Below, in pieces: positions 17,269 through 24,528 of a stretch of 64,000 nucleotides of DNA. Below the pieces are notes generated by a model. That model did no database searches, was not told the DNA's origin, and was given only the letters and a program-made list of their open reading frames with translations. The translations under genes were made by a program, and so were the position numbers. The first letter of the stretch is position 1, and every line of letters starts with the position of its first letter. The stretch is from an uncultured Trueperaceae bacterium (GTDB lineage Bacteria; Deinococcota; Deinococci; Deinococcales; Trueperaceae), in the NCBI GenBank assembly GCA_937907415.1, contig CALCHY010000302.1:1-64000 (forward strand). The letters are read 5' to 3'.

Positions 17269-18324
17269 TCACGCATCTGCTCTCGTGGGGGCCGGCTTGC
17301 TTCCAAGCTCAAGGCTGGTTGCGAAGTGGCAACGCGATTCGCGGCCGGGCGCGACTTGGACCATTGGGGGTGCTTCGCGGCGACAAACCTCTTGAGCGAA
17401 CGGGCAACGTGGCGCGAAGCGGCAGCCGACCATCGGTTGACTAAGGTCAGGTGGGGCGCCATCTATGCTCGGTAACCGATCGGCCTTCACCCCAAGCGCC
17501 GGAAAAGAAGACACGAGCGCGTGCGTGTACGGGTGGTGGCTCTGGAGGAGCGTGGCTCGGGTCGGTCCGGTTTCGACGATTTGGCCCGCGTACATTACGG
17601 CAACTTGAGAGCAGGTCTCTGCTACTGCGGAGATGTCATGCGAGATCATGATCAGGCTGTTTCCAAGCTCTGCCCTTAGCTCTTCAAGCAACTCGAGAAT
17701 GCGTCGTTGTGCCACCACGTCTAATGCCGTGGTCGGCTCGTCGGCAAGCACTAGGCTGGGGCCGCAAATGAGCGCAAGCGCGATCACTGCGCGTTGTTTC
17801 ATGCCGCCAGAGAATTCGTGCGGATACTGCATAAGCCGGGAAGGGGGCAAGCCTACGCGCTCGAACATCTGCTTGGCGTCAGCCAGCGCATCGCGTCGGC
17901 TCACTTCGCGGTGGAGCCTAAGTGCGTCGATTAACTGATCACCGATGCGCAACACCGGATTCAGGGCTGTCATAGCGTTCTGGAAAATCATGGAGATGTC
18001 GCGCCAGCGGGTGTCCCGCAGCTTCTTCTCTGACGCCCGAACTAGGTCGGCTCCGTTTAGGCGCACTTCGCCAGCTGCGATTCTTCCGTTGCGCGGGAGT
18101 AACCGCATCAGAGCGTAGGCCGTAGTGCTTTTGCCGCAGCCTGACTCGCCCACCAGTCCCAGGCTCACACCTTTCGGAACACTGAAGGACGCGCCATCAA
18201 CTGCACGAACCGTGCCAGCGCCGGTCGTGAAGTCGACCGTGAGGTCGTTCACCGTGAGTAAATCGTTCGTTTCAGGCCTGTCTTCAGGGGTCAGCGTAAC
18301 GGAGTGCGCGCCGCTAGTGGTCAT
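17269..18324 (-). CDS. oligopeptide/dipeptide ABC transporter ATPase (OppD/DppD type)
   Basis: A 351-residue ATPase with Walker A GESGCGKST, signature FSGGMKQRA and Walker B VLADEPTTALD. The C-terminal box CRFAPRCPFAQEVC is again the OppD/F Cys motif. ATG 18324 overlaps the TGA of the permease gene by four bases (ATGA), so the upstream extension of the open frame is not used. It forms a heterodimer with the ATPase encoded just downstream. Confidence 0.92.
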   Translation of the reverse strand: MTTSGAHSVTLTPEDRPETNDLLTVNDLTVDFTTGAGTVRAVDGASFSVPKGVSLGLVGESGCGKSTTAYALMRLLPRNGRIAAGEVRLNGADLVRASEKKLRDTRWRDISMIFQNAMTALNPVLRIGDQLIDALRLHREVSRRDALADAKQMFERVGLPPSRLMQYPHEFSGGMKQRAVIALALICGPSLVLADEPTTALDVVAQRRILELLEELRAELGNSLIMISHDISAVAETCSQVAVMYAGQIVETGPTRATLLQSHHPYTHALVSSFPALGVKADRLPSIDGAPPDLSQPMVGCRFAPRCPFAQEVCRREAPPMVQVAPGRESRCHFATSLELGSKPAPTRADA

Positions 18325-19175
18325 AGGCTCGCCTGTTGCATTCGAGGGTTCATTCGCTGCTGCAAAGTCCCTCCGAGCAGGTGGAAGGCGAGCATCAGTA
18401 GCGCGATTGCGATTCCGGGAAAGATCACCATCCATGGAGCCGACGAGATGTAGCTCTGCCCCCAATAGAGGACTTGGCCCCACGATGCTACGTTCGGATC
18501 GCCGAGTCCGAGAAAGGACAAGCCGGCCTCTGTGAGCACCGCGTAGGCCATCTGAAGAGAGGAGTTGGCCAGCACCGGGCCGATCCCATTGGGCACGATG
18601 TGACCGAACAACACCTGCGGGTGGCTCGCGCCGGACACCACGGCCCCCTGCGCGTAGCCACGCTTCTTGAGTGTGAGGACTTGCGCCCGCATAATCCGGG
18701 CGTTAGAAGGCCAGATTGTGGCGCCCACGATGGCAACGACCATCCAAAGGTGCGAGCCGAAGATCGCCACGATGAGGATGATCAGGAATAGGCGCGGGAT
18801 GACGTAGAAGATCTCGAACAGCCTGGATAGGACGTCATCCAGCAAGCCACCGAAATATCCGGAGACAGCTCCCAGGAACGTTCCGACCACCAGTGAGATG
18901 CCGGCAGCTCCGAACGCAAAGAGGAGCGACACTCGGCTACCCCAAATCATCATCGCGAGAACCTCGCGTCCGGTGTGGTCGGTACCGAGCAAGTGCTCAA
19001 CACTGGGTGGCTGCATCGGTCTCGCGACGGAGAAGAGGGGATTGCCCGGTGAGAGAACTGGAGCAAGCAGGGCTAGCGCGAGGAGAATGCCCACGATGGT
19101 GAGCCCGATGGTTGTGCCAGCGCTCCGTCGCATACCGCCGGCACGTTTTCTGGCGGCAGCAAGCACCCCGGTCAT
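18321..19175 (-). CDS. peptide ABC transporter permease (OppC/DppC type)
   Basis: A 284-residue inner-membrane protein. An N-terminal membrane segment (TTIGLTIVGILLALALLAPV) is followed by the OppC-typical HLLGTDHTGREVLAMMIWGSR. Several further membrane helices follow, with the EAA-type loop SGASHPQVLFGHIVPN that contacts the ATPases. ATG 19175 overlaps the preceding permease stop (ATGA). Confidence 0.93.
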   Translation of the reverse strand: MTGVLAAARKRAGGMRRSAGTTIGLTIVGILLALALLAPVLSPGNPLFSVARPMQPPSVEHLLGTDHTGREVLAMMIWGSRVSLLFAFGAAGISLVVGTFLGAVSGYFGGLLDDVLSRLFEIFYVIPRLFLIILIVAIFGSHLWMVVAIVGATIWPSNARIMRAQVLTLKKRGYAQGAVVSGASHPQVLFGHIVPNGIGPVLANSSLQMAYAVLTEAGLSFLGLGDPNVASWGQVLYWGQSYISSAPWMVIFPGIAIALLMLAFHLLGGTLQQRMNPRMQQASL

Positions 19176-20128
19176 GTGTAGCTGACCCGCGGATCCAGCA
19201 TTGTGTAGACGATGTCGGTAATCAAGCTGCCGATGATGACGATTACGGTTGCCACCAAAAACCCTCCCATGAGCACCGGGAAGTCGCGGTTGCCCACCGC
19301 CTCGTAGACGAGCCGCCCCAGACCCGGCCAGGCAAATACGGTCTCGACCAACAACGATCCGGTGAGTAATGAACTAAGGGACAGGCCCGCGACGGACACT
19401 GTTGGTAGGAGGGCATTGCGTAACGCATGCTTGAGGTAGACGACCCACTCCGGGAATCCGATTGCCCTAGCGGTGGTGACGTAGTCCTCTTGCGCGATCT
19501 CCAACACAGTCGAACGCGTCAGGCGTGTGTAAATGGGAAGGGTGTAGAGGAAGAGGCAGGACGCCGGCAGAATCAGGTGGCGTGACACGTCCAGCCAGCG
19601 TGGAATGTCGAACGCCAGGAAGCTGTACATCCCTGAGCTCGGTAGCCATTTGAGCTTGACAGCGAAGATCAGGATAAGCATCAAGCCCGTCCAGAAAACC
19701 GGCATGCAATATAGAAGGAGCGTGCCGTAGGAGATGACACGATCTGTAAAGCGCCTTTCGCGCCATGCAGCAATCGCGCCCAGCATCGTTCCACCGACGA
19801 TGGAGAAGAACTGACTTGCGACGACCAAGAGAAGGGTGGCCTGCACCCGCTCTAGAATCACGTTCATGACCGGACGCCTGAAAGCAAACGAGTAGCCCAG
19901 GTCGCCCCGCGCGAGTGCAGATAAGTAGGCCCACAACCTAGTCGGCAATGGTTCGCTGAGGCCGTAGGACGCACGGAGTTCCTCGATGTACTCAAGGGGA
20001 GCGTGCTCGCCGGCCAGAACTACAGCCGGGTCACCAGGGGCCATATTGATTAGGACGAAGTTGAGGATTACGGCAAGGAGGAACACTGGAACCATCTGTG
20101 CCAGTCTGCGCAAGATGTAACCCTGCAT
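19172..20128 (-). CDS. peptide ABC transporter permease (OppB/DppB type)
   Basis: A 318-residue inner-membrane protein beginning MQGYILRRLAQMVPVFLLA, the standard DppB start. It has the family motifs MAPGDPAVVLAG and YGLSEPLPTRLWAYLS, and the EAA loop ARAIGFPEWVVYLKHALRNA. The start is ATG 20128 with GGAGG 6 bases upstream; the 20-residue longer frame is not supported. It is first in the operon, about 70 bases below a good promoter. Confidence 0.93.
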   Translation of the reverse strand: MQGYILRRLAQMVPVFLLAVILNFVLINMAPGDPAVVLAGEHAPLEYIEELRASYGLSEPLPTRLWAYLSALARGDLGYSFAFRRPVMNVILERVQATLLLVVASQFFSIVGGTMLGAIAAWRERRFTDRVISYGTLLLYCMPVFWTGLMLILIFAVKLKWLPSSGMYSFLAFDIPRWLDVSRHLILPASCLFLYTLPIYTRLTRSTVLEIAQEDYVTTARAIGFPEWVVYLKHALRNALLPTVSVAGLSLSSLLTGSLLVETVFAWPGLGRLVYEAVGNRDFPVLMGGFLVATVIVIIGSLITDIVYTMLDPRVSYT

Positions 20129-20182
20129 TGCGTTCCTCCAGGTGGCGGCATTGTTCGCGAGAACGACCAATCCATTGCCGCG

Positions 20183-20192
20183 TTGCATGCAA
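20183..20192. promoter_or_regulatory. operator candidate TTGCATGCAA (perfect palindrome)
   Basis: A 10-bp perfect palindrome placed just downstream of the predicted transcription start of the transporter operon, where a bound repressor would block the polymerase. A second copy is at 20337. Confidence 0.55.
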
Positions 20193-20205
20193 TTTGACTT
20201 GCGAG

Positions 20206-20234
20206 ATGCTATGCCGGGCGGGGCTTCATGTCAA
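20206..20234 (-). promoter_or_regulatory. sigma-70 type promoter of the peptide-uptake operon
   Basis: On the minus strand TTGACA (20234-20229) and TAGCAT (20211-20206) are separated by 17 bases. The predicted start near 20199 leaves a leader of about 70 bases before the permease ATG. Confidence 0.7.
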
Positions 20235-20336
20235 GCCCCAGGGGCAAAGCGTGACCTCGCATACGATGACTATGGCCTTTGAGTGAAAGTCGAGGCGCGG
20301 CTGAGGACTTGCAGGCATCCACCACGGCATGACATA

Positions 20337-20368
20337 TTGCATGCAGACATTGCAGGGACTGCATACAA
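20337..20368. promoter_or_regulatory. second operator candidate cluster upstream of the GntR gene
   Basis: TTGCATGCAG at 20337-20346 repeats nine of ten bases of the palindrome at 20183. TTGCAGGGACTGCATACAA follows closely. The position, about 150 bases before the regulator gene, suits autoregulation. Confidence 0.5.
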
Positions 20369-20497
20369 CGAAGTGGGGGCGCGCGTGCTGGAATTCATCG
20401 AGGCCCGAGGCGTGGGTATGCTGATGAGAGCGGTCATTAGACGAAACGCAGTTCGCTCTTTAGAAAGGATCTTCTTGTCTTTAGGGAGCATCATCTT

Positions 20498-21184
20498 GTG
20501 AGGAGCGGGTTTGTGGGCTCATCGGCGCGTGACAAGGTCGCTGCACAGATACGTCGCGCCATCATCCGGGGTGAACTTGCGCCGGGTGAACACTTGGTGG
20601 AACAGACGCTTGCGGAACGCTTTAGTGTCAGCAGGAGCCCAGTGCGCGAAGCGCTTGCGGTCCTCCAACGCTTAGGTTTTGTCGAGTACGAGCGTCACCG
20701 AGGGATGTTCGTCGCTAAGACCGACATAGAGCATGTGGCCGAGATATATCGACTGAGAGCCGTGCTCGAAGGGCTAATGTGCGCGGTAGCGGCCAGTCGC
20801 TGTACCCCAGACGACGTAGCTGCACTTCGAGACATCAACGAGAAGATGGCCGAGGAACGTGAGGACGTGGACAGGTTCCTACCACTCAACGTTGAGTTCC
20901 ATCGCCGACTTCACGCGATTGCTCAGAGCCCTCTCAATGCTCGAATGATCGAAGAGTTGTGGGACATGTCTGAGCGCTTTCGCCGGACAACCTTCTTAGA
21001 CGACGAGGCAACTCTAGAATCCGTTCGCGATCATGATTTGATCATTAGTGCACTTGAGATGAATGATGCTGAACTCGCGCGGTATCTGGGTTCGCGTGCA
21101 GTGTCAAAGCGGTTCCCGGGCCTGGAGAAGGAAGAAGTTAATGGGGATGCGGAAGAAGCGGGAACACTAGCGGAGCTTGCCTGA
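20498..21184 (+). CDS. GntR-family transcriptional regulator, FCD (FadR) subfamily
   Basis: A 228-residue regulator. The winged helix covers about residues 9-75 (GELAPGEHLVEQTLAERF and SRSPVREALAVLQRLGF are the GntR signature). The FCD effector domain covers about 80-210, with His-containing helices EFHRRLHAIA and VRDHDLIISAL typical of its metal and ligand site. It lies divergent from the peptide-transporter operon with TTGCATGCA sites in the gap, so local repression is likely. Start GTG 20498 has GGGAG about 13 bases upstream, rather far; a later start would cut the DNA-binding domain. Confidence 0.88.
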   Translation: MRSGFVGSSARDKVAAQIRRAIIRGELAPGEHLVEQTLAERFSVSRSPVREALAVLQRLGFVEYERHRGMFVAKTDIEHVAEIYRLRAVLEGLMCAVAASRCTPDDVAALRDINEKMAEEREDVDRFLPLNVEFHRRLHAIAQSPLNARMIEELWDMSERFRRTTFLDDEATLESVRDHDLIISALEMNDAELARYLGSRAVSKRFPGLEKEEVNGDAEEAGTLAELA

Positions 21185-21381
21185 CGGGAGCAACGGGGGC
21201 GTTGTCGCGTGCGCCTTTAGCCGCACCTGCGATGCGTGAGCCTGAAGGGCTGAGGGCAGTCCGGTATAGCCGCCAGATCCTGTCGGCTATCCCATGGGGT
21301 CGTGGTGGGTAGGCATGCTCCTGCCTCCATTTTTCGGACTAACGGATATAGGCCGCAGCCGGAGAAATGAGTTCGTGGACC

Positions 21382-22290
21382 TTAGGGGCGATTGTAAACC
21401 TGCATGGCCTCAGGGAGGTCGTAGTGGTCTTTCACGTGGACCGTGGCGCGCGTAGCGTCGTTGGTGGGGTGGAGTGTGATGGCTTTGGTGCCGACCTCCC
21501 AAGTGAGGAGTCCGTCGTCGTTGGGTTCGCCGGCGCCGCGCGCGTTCGCGAGGGCCTGCTGTACTCGCGTGATGGCGTTGGTGCCTGCGGGCGCGTCGAT
21601 CATGACGAGGCTATAGAGCACGATGTCTTGGTACTCGTTGAGGGTATGCCATTCGGTAACGCGGTAGCGCTGCCTTGAGCCGACGGTGCCTTGTAGCAGG
21701 AGGTTGTTCTCCTCGGCGTAAAGGACGCCGAGCGGGTGGATGTTGGCGAGTTGTGGCGCGTTACGGTCGTCCGCGAGCGTGGCGAGAAGCTCGGAGAGGT
21801 ACTGGTCTAGCTCCACGTCGACGTGCGGATCCCCGAAGTCGGCGACAGCGTACAGGGGTGGGGGGAGCACTTCAGCAGCGGGCGGCAGAGGAAGGATGTT
21901 GCTCGAGAGCTCGAGTACCTGGGCGTCCTTCTCCGCGAGTGCAGCTTGTGTATCCACAAGCTCAGCGCGGAGCGTCTCGGCCTCGGCTTGGGCTGCGGCG
22001 AGATCCCGCACGAGGATAGTGACCTGTTGCGGGTCGAATCGCGCTACCTCGGCTGTTAGCGTGAGCAAGCTCGCCTGGGCGTCATCAAGTTTGCTGCTGG
22101 TGCGCTCCTGGTCGGTCTGGGCAGCCTCGAGCTTGGCGGTGAGGCCAGCGTTTTGGGCCTGGAGCTCGTTGAGCGCGGTGGCCTGGTAGACGCCGGCGCC
22201 GGCGGCGACGGCAGTGAGGAGCCACGCGATGACGACAGCTGCTGTGTTGCGTTTTAGGGTGGGCGCCGTGGCCTTGGGTTTCTTGCTCAT
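21382..22290 (-). CDS. membrane-anchored coiled-coil protein of the conjugation cluster
   Basis: A 302-residue protein: a short basic cytoplasmic start, one membrane helix (AAVVIAWLLTAVAAGAGVY, about 17-35), a long Ala/Glu/Gln-rich coiled coil (about 40-130), a Pro-rich hinge and a compact C-terminal domain (about 145-302). This topology resembles VirB8 (cytoplasmic tail, one helix, periplasmic domain), but I see no diagnostic VirB8 motif, so the function stays unknown. ATG 22290 overlaps the stop of the ATPase gene (ATGA). It is the last gene of the long leftward T4SS block. Confidence 0.6.
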   Translation of the reverse strand: MSKKPKATAPTLKRNTAAVVIAWLLTAVAAGAGVYQATALNELQAQNAGLTAKLEAAQTDQERTSSKLDDAQASLLTLTAEVARFDPQQVTILVRDLAAAQAEAETLRAELVDTQAALAEKDAQVLELSSNILPLPPAAEVLPPPLYAVADFGDPHVDVELDQYLSELLATLADDRNAPQLANIHPLGVLYAEENNLLLQGTVGSRQRYRVTEWHTLNEYQDIVLYSLVMIDAPAGTNAITRVQQALANARGAGEPNDDGLLTWEVGTKAITLHPTNDATRATVHVKDHYDLPEAMQVYNRP

Positions 22291-23288
22291 GACAGGACCT
22301 CTTCGCGAGTCGGGGAGGGTGTGGTGGGCGTGCCGGGGGTGGTGGGGGTGCGGTCGTAGGGCTGGCGATTGAGGATGTCGTCGACCGTGGCGCCGACGTC
22401 GGGGATTAGGTGCCAGGTGGTGCGGTCTTCTATCTCGAGGGCGGCGCCGAAGACGGGGCGGCCCATGCGTTGACCGCGGTCGCGGTCGATTCCGCCGAGT
22501 AATGGTGTAAGGACGGGGTTTTCGAGTACGTCGAGGAGTGTGCGCCCGTGTACGGTGGCGACGACCTTCACGCCGCGCCTGGCGATGGTGGTGATGATGT
22601 CCACGTCGGCCTCTTGGCCGAGCTCGTCGGCGACGATGGCTGTAGGCCCGTGGTTAGCGAGGGCCTGGAGGAGTACGTGAGCCTGGCGGGTGGGGTCGCT
22701 GACCTGCATGCGTCTGGCGTTGCCTATGCCCCTGTGCGGCACCTTGCCGTCACCGCCGATCTCATTGCTCGAATCGACAACGATGCACTTGGGGCCGTGC
22801 TGTTCGGCGAGGATGCGGCTGACATCCCGTAGGAGCGTGGTCTTACCGACGCCGGGCGGCCCGATGATCATGAGGCTGTCTCGGGACCCTAGCGTTGGGC
22901 GTAGGGGGTCCGCGATGCCGCTGACGAAGCGGCCGACGCGAACGGTGATGCCAATGATTTCGTCGTATCGGTCGCGAACTGCCGAGAGGCGGTGCAGGGT
23001 GCCGTCAATGCCGGTTCGGTTGTCGCTTCTGAACCCGTCGATGCGATGGATGATGTAGTGGAGGTCGTCGCGGGTGACGACCTGGTCATGGGCGCAGTGG
23101 TCGTCACCAGCCTTGGTCTGGAGGGAGCGTCCCAGGTCGATGGCGACTTCTTCGATAGTGTCGGCCTCCATCTCGACCGCTTCGGCGATCCAGAGTGGCA
23201 GGACCTTCAGGAGCTGGTCGAAGCCGTCGGGGCGCTCAGTTGCCGCGTAGGGTGCGGTAGTTGTTGTAAACGCGCTGGATATAGTCAC
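22287..23288 (-). CDS. AAA ATPase related to SpoIIIAA/Ycf45
   Basis: A 333-residue ATPase. Walker A GPPGVGKTT lies at about 143-151. It is followed by VVDSSNEIGGDG, PHRGIGNARRM, IVADELGQEADV and ATVHGRTLLDVLENP, the pattern of the SpoIIIAA/plastid Ycf45 family, which is distantly related to secretion ATPases. No R3H domain was seen at the C-terminus, which is a Pro/Thr-rich tail. In this cluster it is the only candidate for the VirB11 traffic-ATPase role (inference). Start chosen at GTG 23288 with AGGAG four bases upstream; the open frame extends to 23363 but would overlap the transglycosylase further. Confidence 0.7.
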   Translation of the reverse strand: MTISSAFTTTTAPYAATERPDGFDQLLKVLPLWIAEAVEMEADTIEEVAIDLGRSLQTKAGDDHCAHDQVVTRDDLHYIIHRIDGFRSDNRTGIDGTLHRLSAVRDRYDEIIGITVRVGRFVSGIADPLRPTLGSRDSLMIIGPPGVGKTTLLRDVSRILAEQHGPKCIVVDSSNEIGGDGKVPHRGIGNARRMQVSDPTRQAHVLLQALANHGPTAIVADELGQEADVDIITTIARRGVKVVATVHGRTLLDVLENPVLTPLLGGIDRDRGQRMGRPVFGAALEIEDRTTWHLIPDVGATVDDILNRQPYDRTPTTPGTPTTPSPTREEVLS

Positions 23289-23721
23289 GGGTCTCCTGAA
23301 AGGGTGGGACGCCGCCGTACTTCCTGACGTTCCCACTGCCGGCGTTGTAGGCCGCGAGCGCAAGCGTCCAGTCGTCGAACTCGAGGTACTTCTGCCGGAG
23401 GTAACTGGCGGTGCCCCAGAGGTTCTGGAGCGGGTCCCAGGGGTTGACGCCTAGAGCGGCCGCGGTGCCGGGCATGAGCTGGCCCAGGCCGATAGCGCCA
23501 GCGTGGCTGACGGCGGTAGGGCAGAAGCGACTCTCGGCGTGCACGAGTGCCTGCATGAAGTGCGGGTCGAGTCCGAACCCGGCCGCGTAGTAGTGCGCCC
23601 ACTCGATGAGGCGCTGGTCGGGCGGGCCGCTGCACGGGATGGTGGCGAGGGCGGTGGGGGCGAGGCAGAGGAGCGCGAGTAGTGGGAGGACGCGGGAGCG
23701 CCATGGGGTGCGGGGAGGCAT
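23236..23721 (-). CDS. lytic transglycosylase, VirB1-like
   Basis: A 161-residue exported enzyme. A signal peptide covers about residues 1-26. The SLT domain has the catalytic Glu in ALVHAESRF (E63) and the usual AGAIGLGQLMPGTA and ALAAYNAGSGNV boxes. It cleaves peptidoglycan glycan strands in the periplasm to let the secretion machine pass. It lies three bases after the small membrane gene and overlaps the ATPase gene at its end, consistent with T4SS membership. Confidence 0.88.
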   Translation of the reverse strand: MPPRTPWRSRVLPLLALLCLAPTALATIPCSGPPDQRLIEWAHYYAAGFGLDPHFMQALVHAESRFCPTAVSHAGAIGLGQLMPGTAAALGVNPWDPLQNLWGTASYLRQKYLEFDDWTLALAAYNAGSGNVRKYGGVPPFQETRDYIQRVYNNYRTLRGN

Positions 23722-23724
23722 CGG

Positions 23725-23919
23725 CTACTCCGGGCGGTTGGCTTTCATGGCGCTGCGTTGTTGGCGCTGCAGGAGGAGTTCGAGGGCGGCGACTTGGGCG
23801 GTGTTGGTGGCGTGCAGGCGCGTGACTTGGAGGATGAGCGTACCTACCCCCAGGAGCGCGAGCCCTAGCATGAGGCCGAAGACGCTGAACGTGATGATGT
23901 TGGCCAGGCCGGCGATCAC
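23725..23919 (-). CDS. small membrane protein (64 aa or longer)
   Basis: A hydrophobic protein with one or two membrane helices (LANIITFSVFGLMLGLALLG...) and a short polar tail. From GTG 23919 it has 64 residues. The frame stays open and hydrophobic upstream (...ALDITAYAISSILVIAGLA) as far as an ATA at 23967 that would overlap the stop of the preceding gene, so the true start may be earlier and unusual. No family recognised; conserved position suggests a T4SS accessory. Confidence 0.5.
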   Translation of the reverse strand: MIAGLANIITFSVFGLMLGLALLGVGTLILQVTRLHATNTAQVAALELLLQRQQRSAMKANRPE

Positions 23920-23963
23920 GAGGATGCTGCTGATGGCGTAGGCGGTGATATCGAGGGCGCGGT

Positions 23964-24485
23964 TTATCTGGCCACCTCGTTGGGGTCGAAGGGGGTACCC
24001 GCGTTGAACTGCTCGATGAAGATGGCCACAAGCGTGTTGGCGTAATCACTGCCGGTGAACGCAAAGGTCGGGTCCATGCCTTCTGGCATGCCCTGAGCGC
24101 CAATGAGGGGGCCGTTGACGACGTAGTAGCGGTCAACGATCAGGAGTTCGGCGTTGGCGTGGCCGCTGCGGACGTTGGCGCCGGTGAGGGCGAGGCTCTT
24201 TCCGTAGGAGGCACCTTCGTTGAGGCCGGCTGGGGTGGTGAGGATGAAGGCTTGCACGCCTCGTTCGACGACGGCGCGCCTGAGCGCTTCGGCGATGCCG
24301 TGCACGCGGAGCATGTAGGCGCTTAGGAGGATCTCACTTTGTGCCGCGTCAACGTAGGCGACGACGTCGGTCGAGGTGCCAAGCACCTGCATCTCGGTGC
24401 TGGGGGTTATGGGTGCTTGCGCTAACCCGGCGCTGACCCACAGGAGGACAGTGGCCGCGACTAGGCGGCGAATTAGGCGACTCAT
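23964..24485 (-). CDS. exported phospholipase-D-like protein, degenerate motif
   Basis: A 173-residue protein with a signal peptide (MSRLIRRLVAATVLLWVSAGLAQA). Its body folds like a single PLD domain: SAYMLRVHGIAEALRRAV, then HANAELLIVDRYYVVNG where active members have HxK(x)4D. The Lys is absent and the GS(S)N segment reads GPLIGAQG, so nuclease activity is doubtful. Start taken at ATG 24485, six bases after a TAGAAT box (leaderless); ATG 24491 touches that box directly. Confidence 0.65.
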   Translation of the reverse strand: MSRLIRRLVAATVLLWVSAGLAQAPITPSTEMQVLGTSTDVVAYVDAAQSEILLSAYMLRVHGIAEALRRAVVERGVQAFILTTPAGLNEGASYGKSLALTGANVRSGHANAELLIVDRYYVVNGPLIGAQGMPEGMDPTFAFTGSDYANTLVAIFIEQFNAGTPFDPNEVAR

Positions 24486-24491
24486 ACTCAT

Positions 24492-24497
24492 ATTCTA
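24492..24497 (-). promoter_or_regulatory. -10 box TAGAAT, leaderless start
   Basis: TAGAAT on the minus strand, then ATGAGT (6 bases), then ATG 24485. A weak CAGACA lies 18 bases upstream of the box. Confidence 0.5.
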
Positions 24498-24528
24498 TCT
24501 TTTTCATGCTTTGGCTGTCTGGTTTTGC

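Noticed and set aside
21185..21381. Possible small RNA or riboswitch downstream of the GntR gene
   Set aside because: Only one 7-bp hairpin (ATAGCCG/CGGCTAT) was seen; no promoter or known motif.
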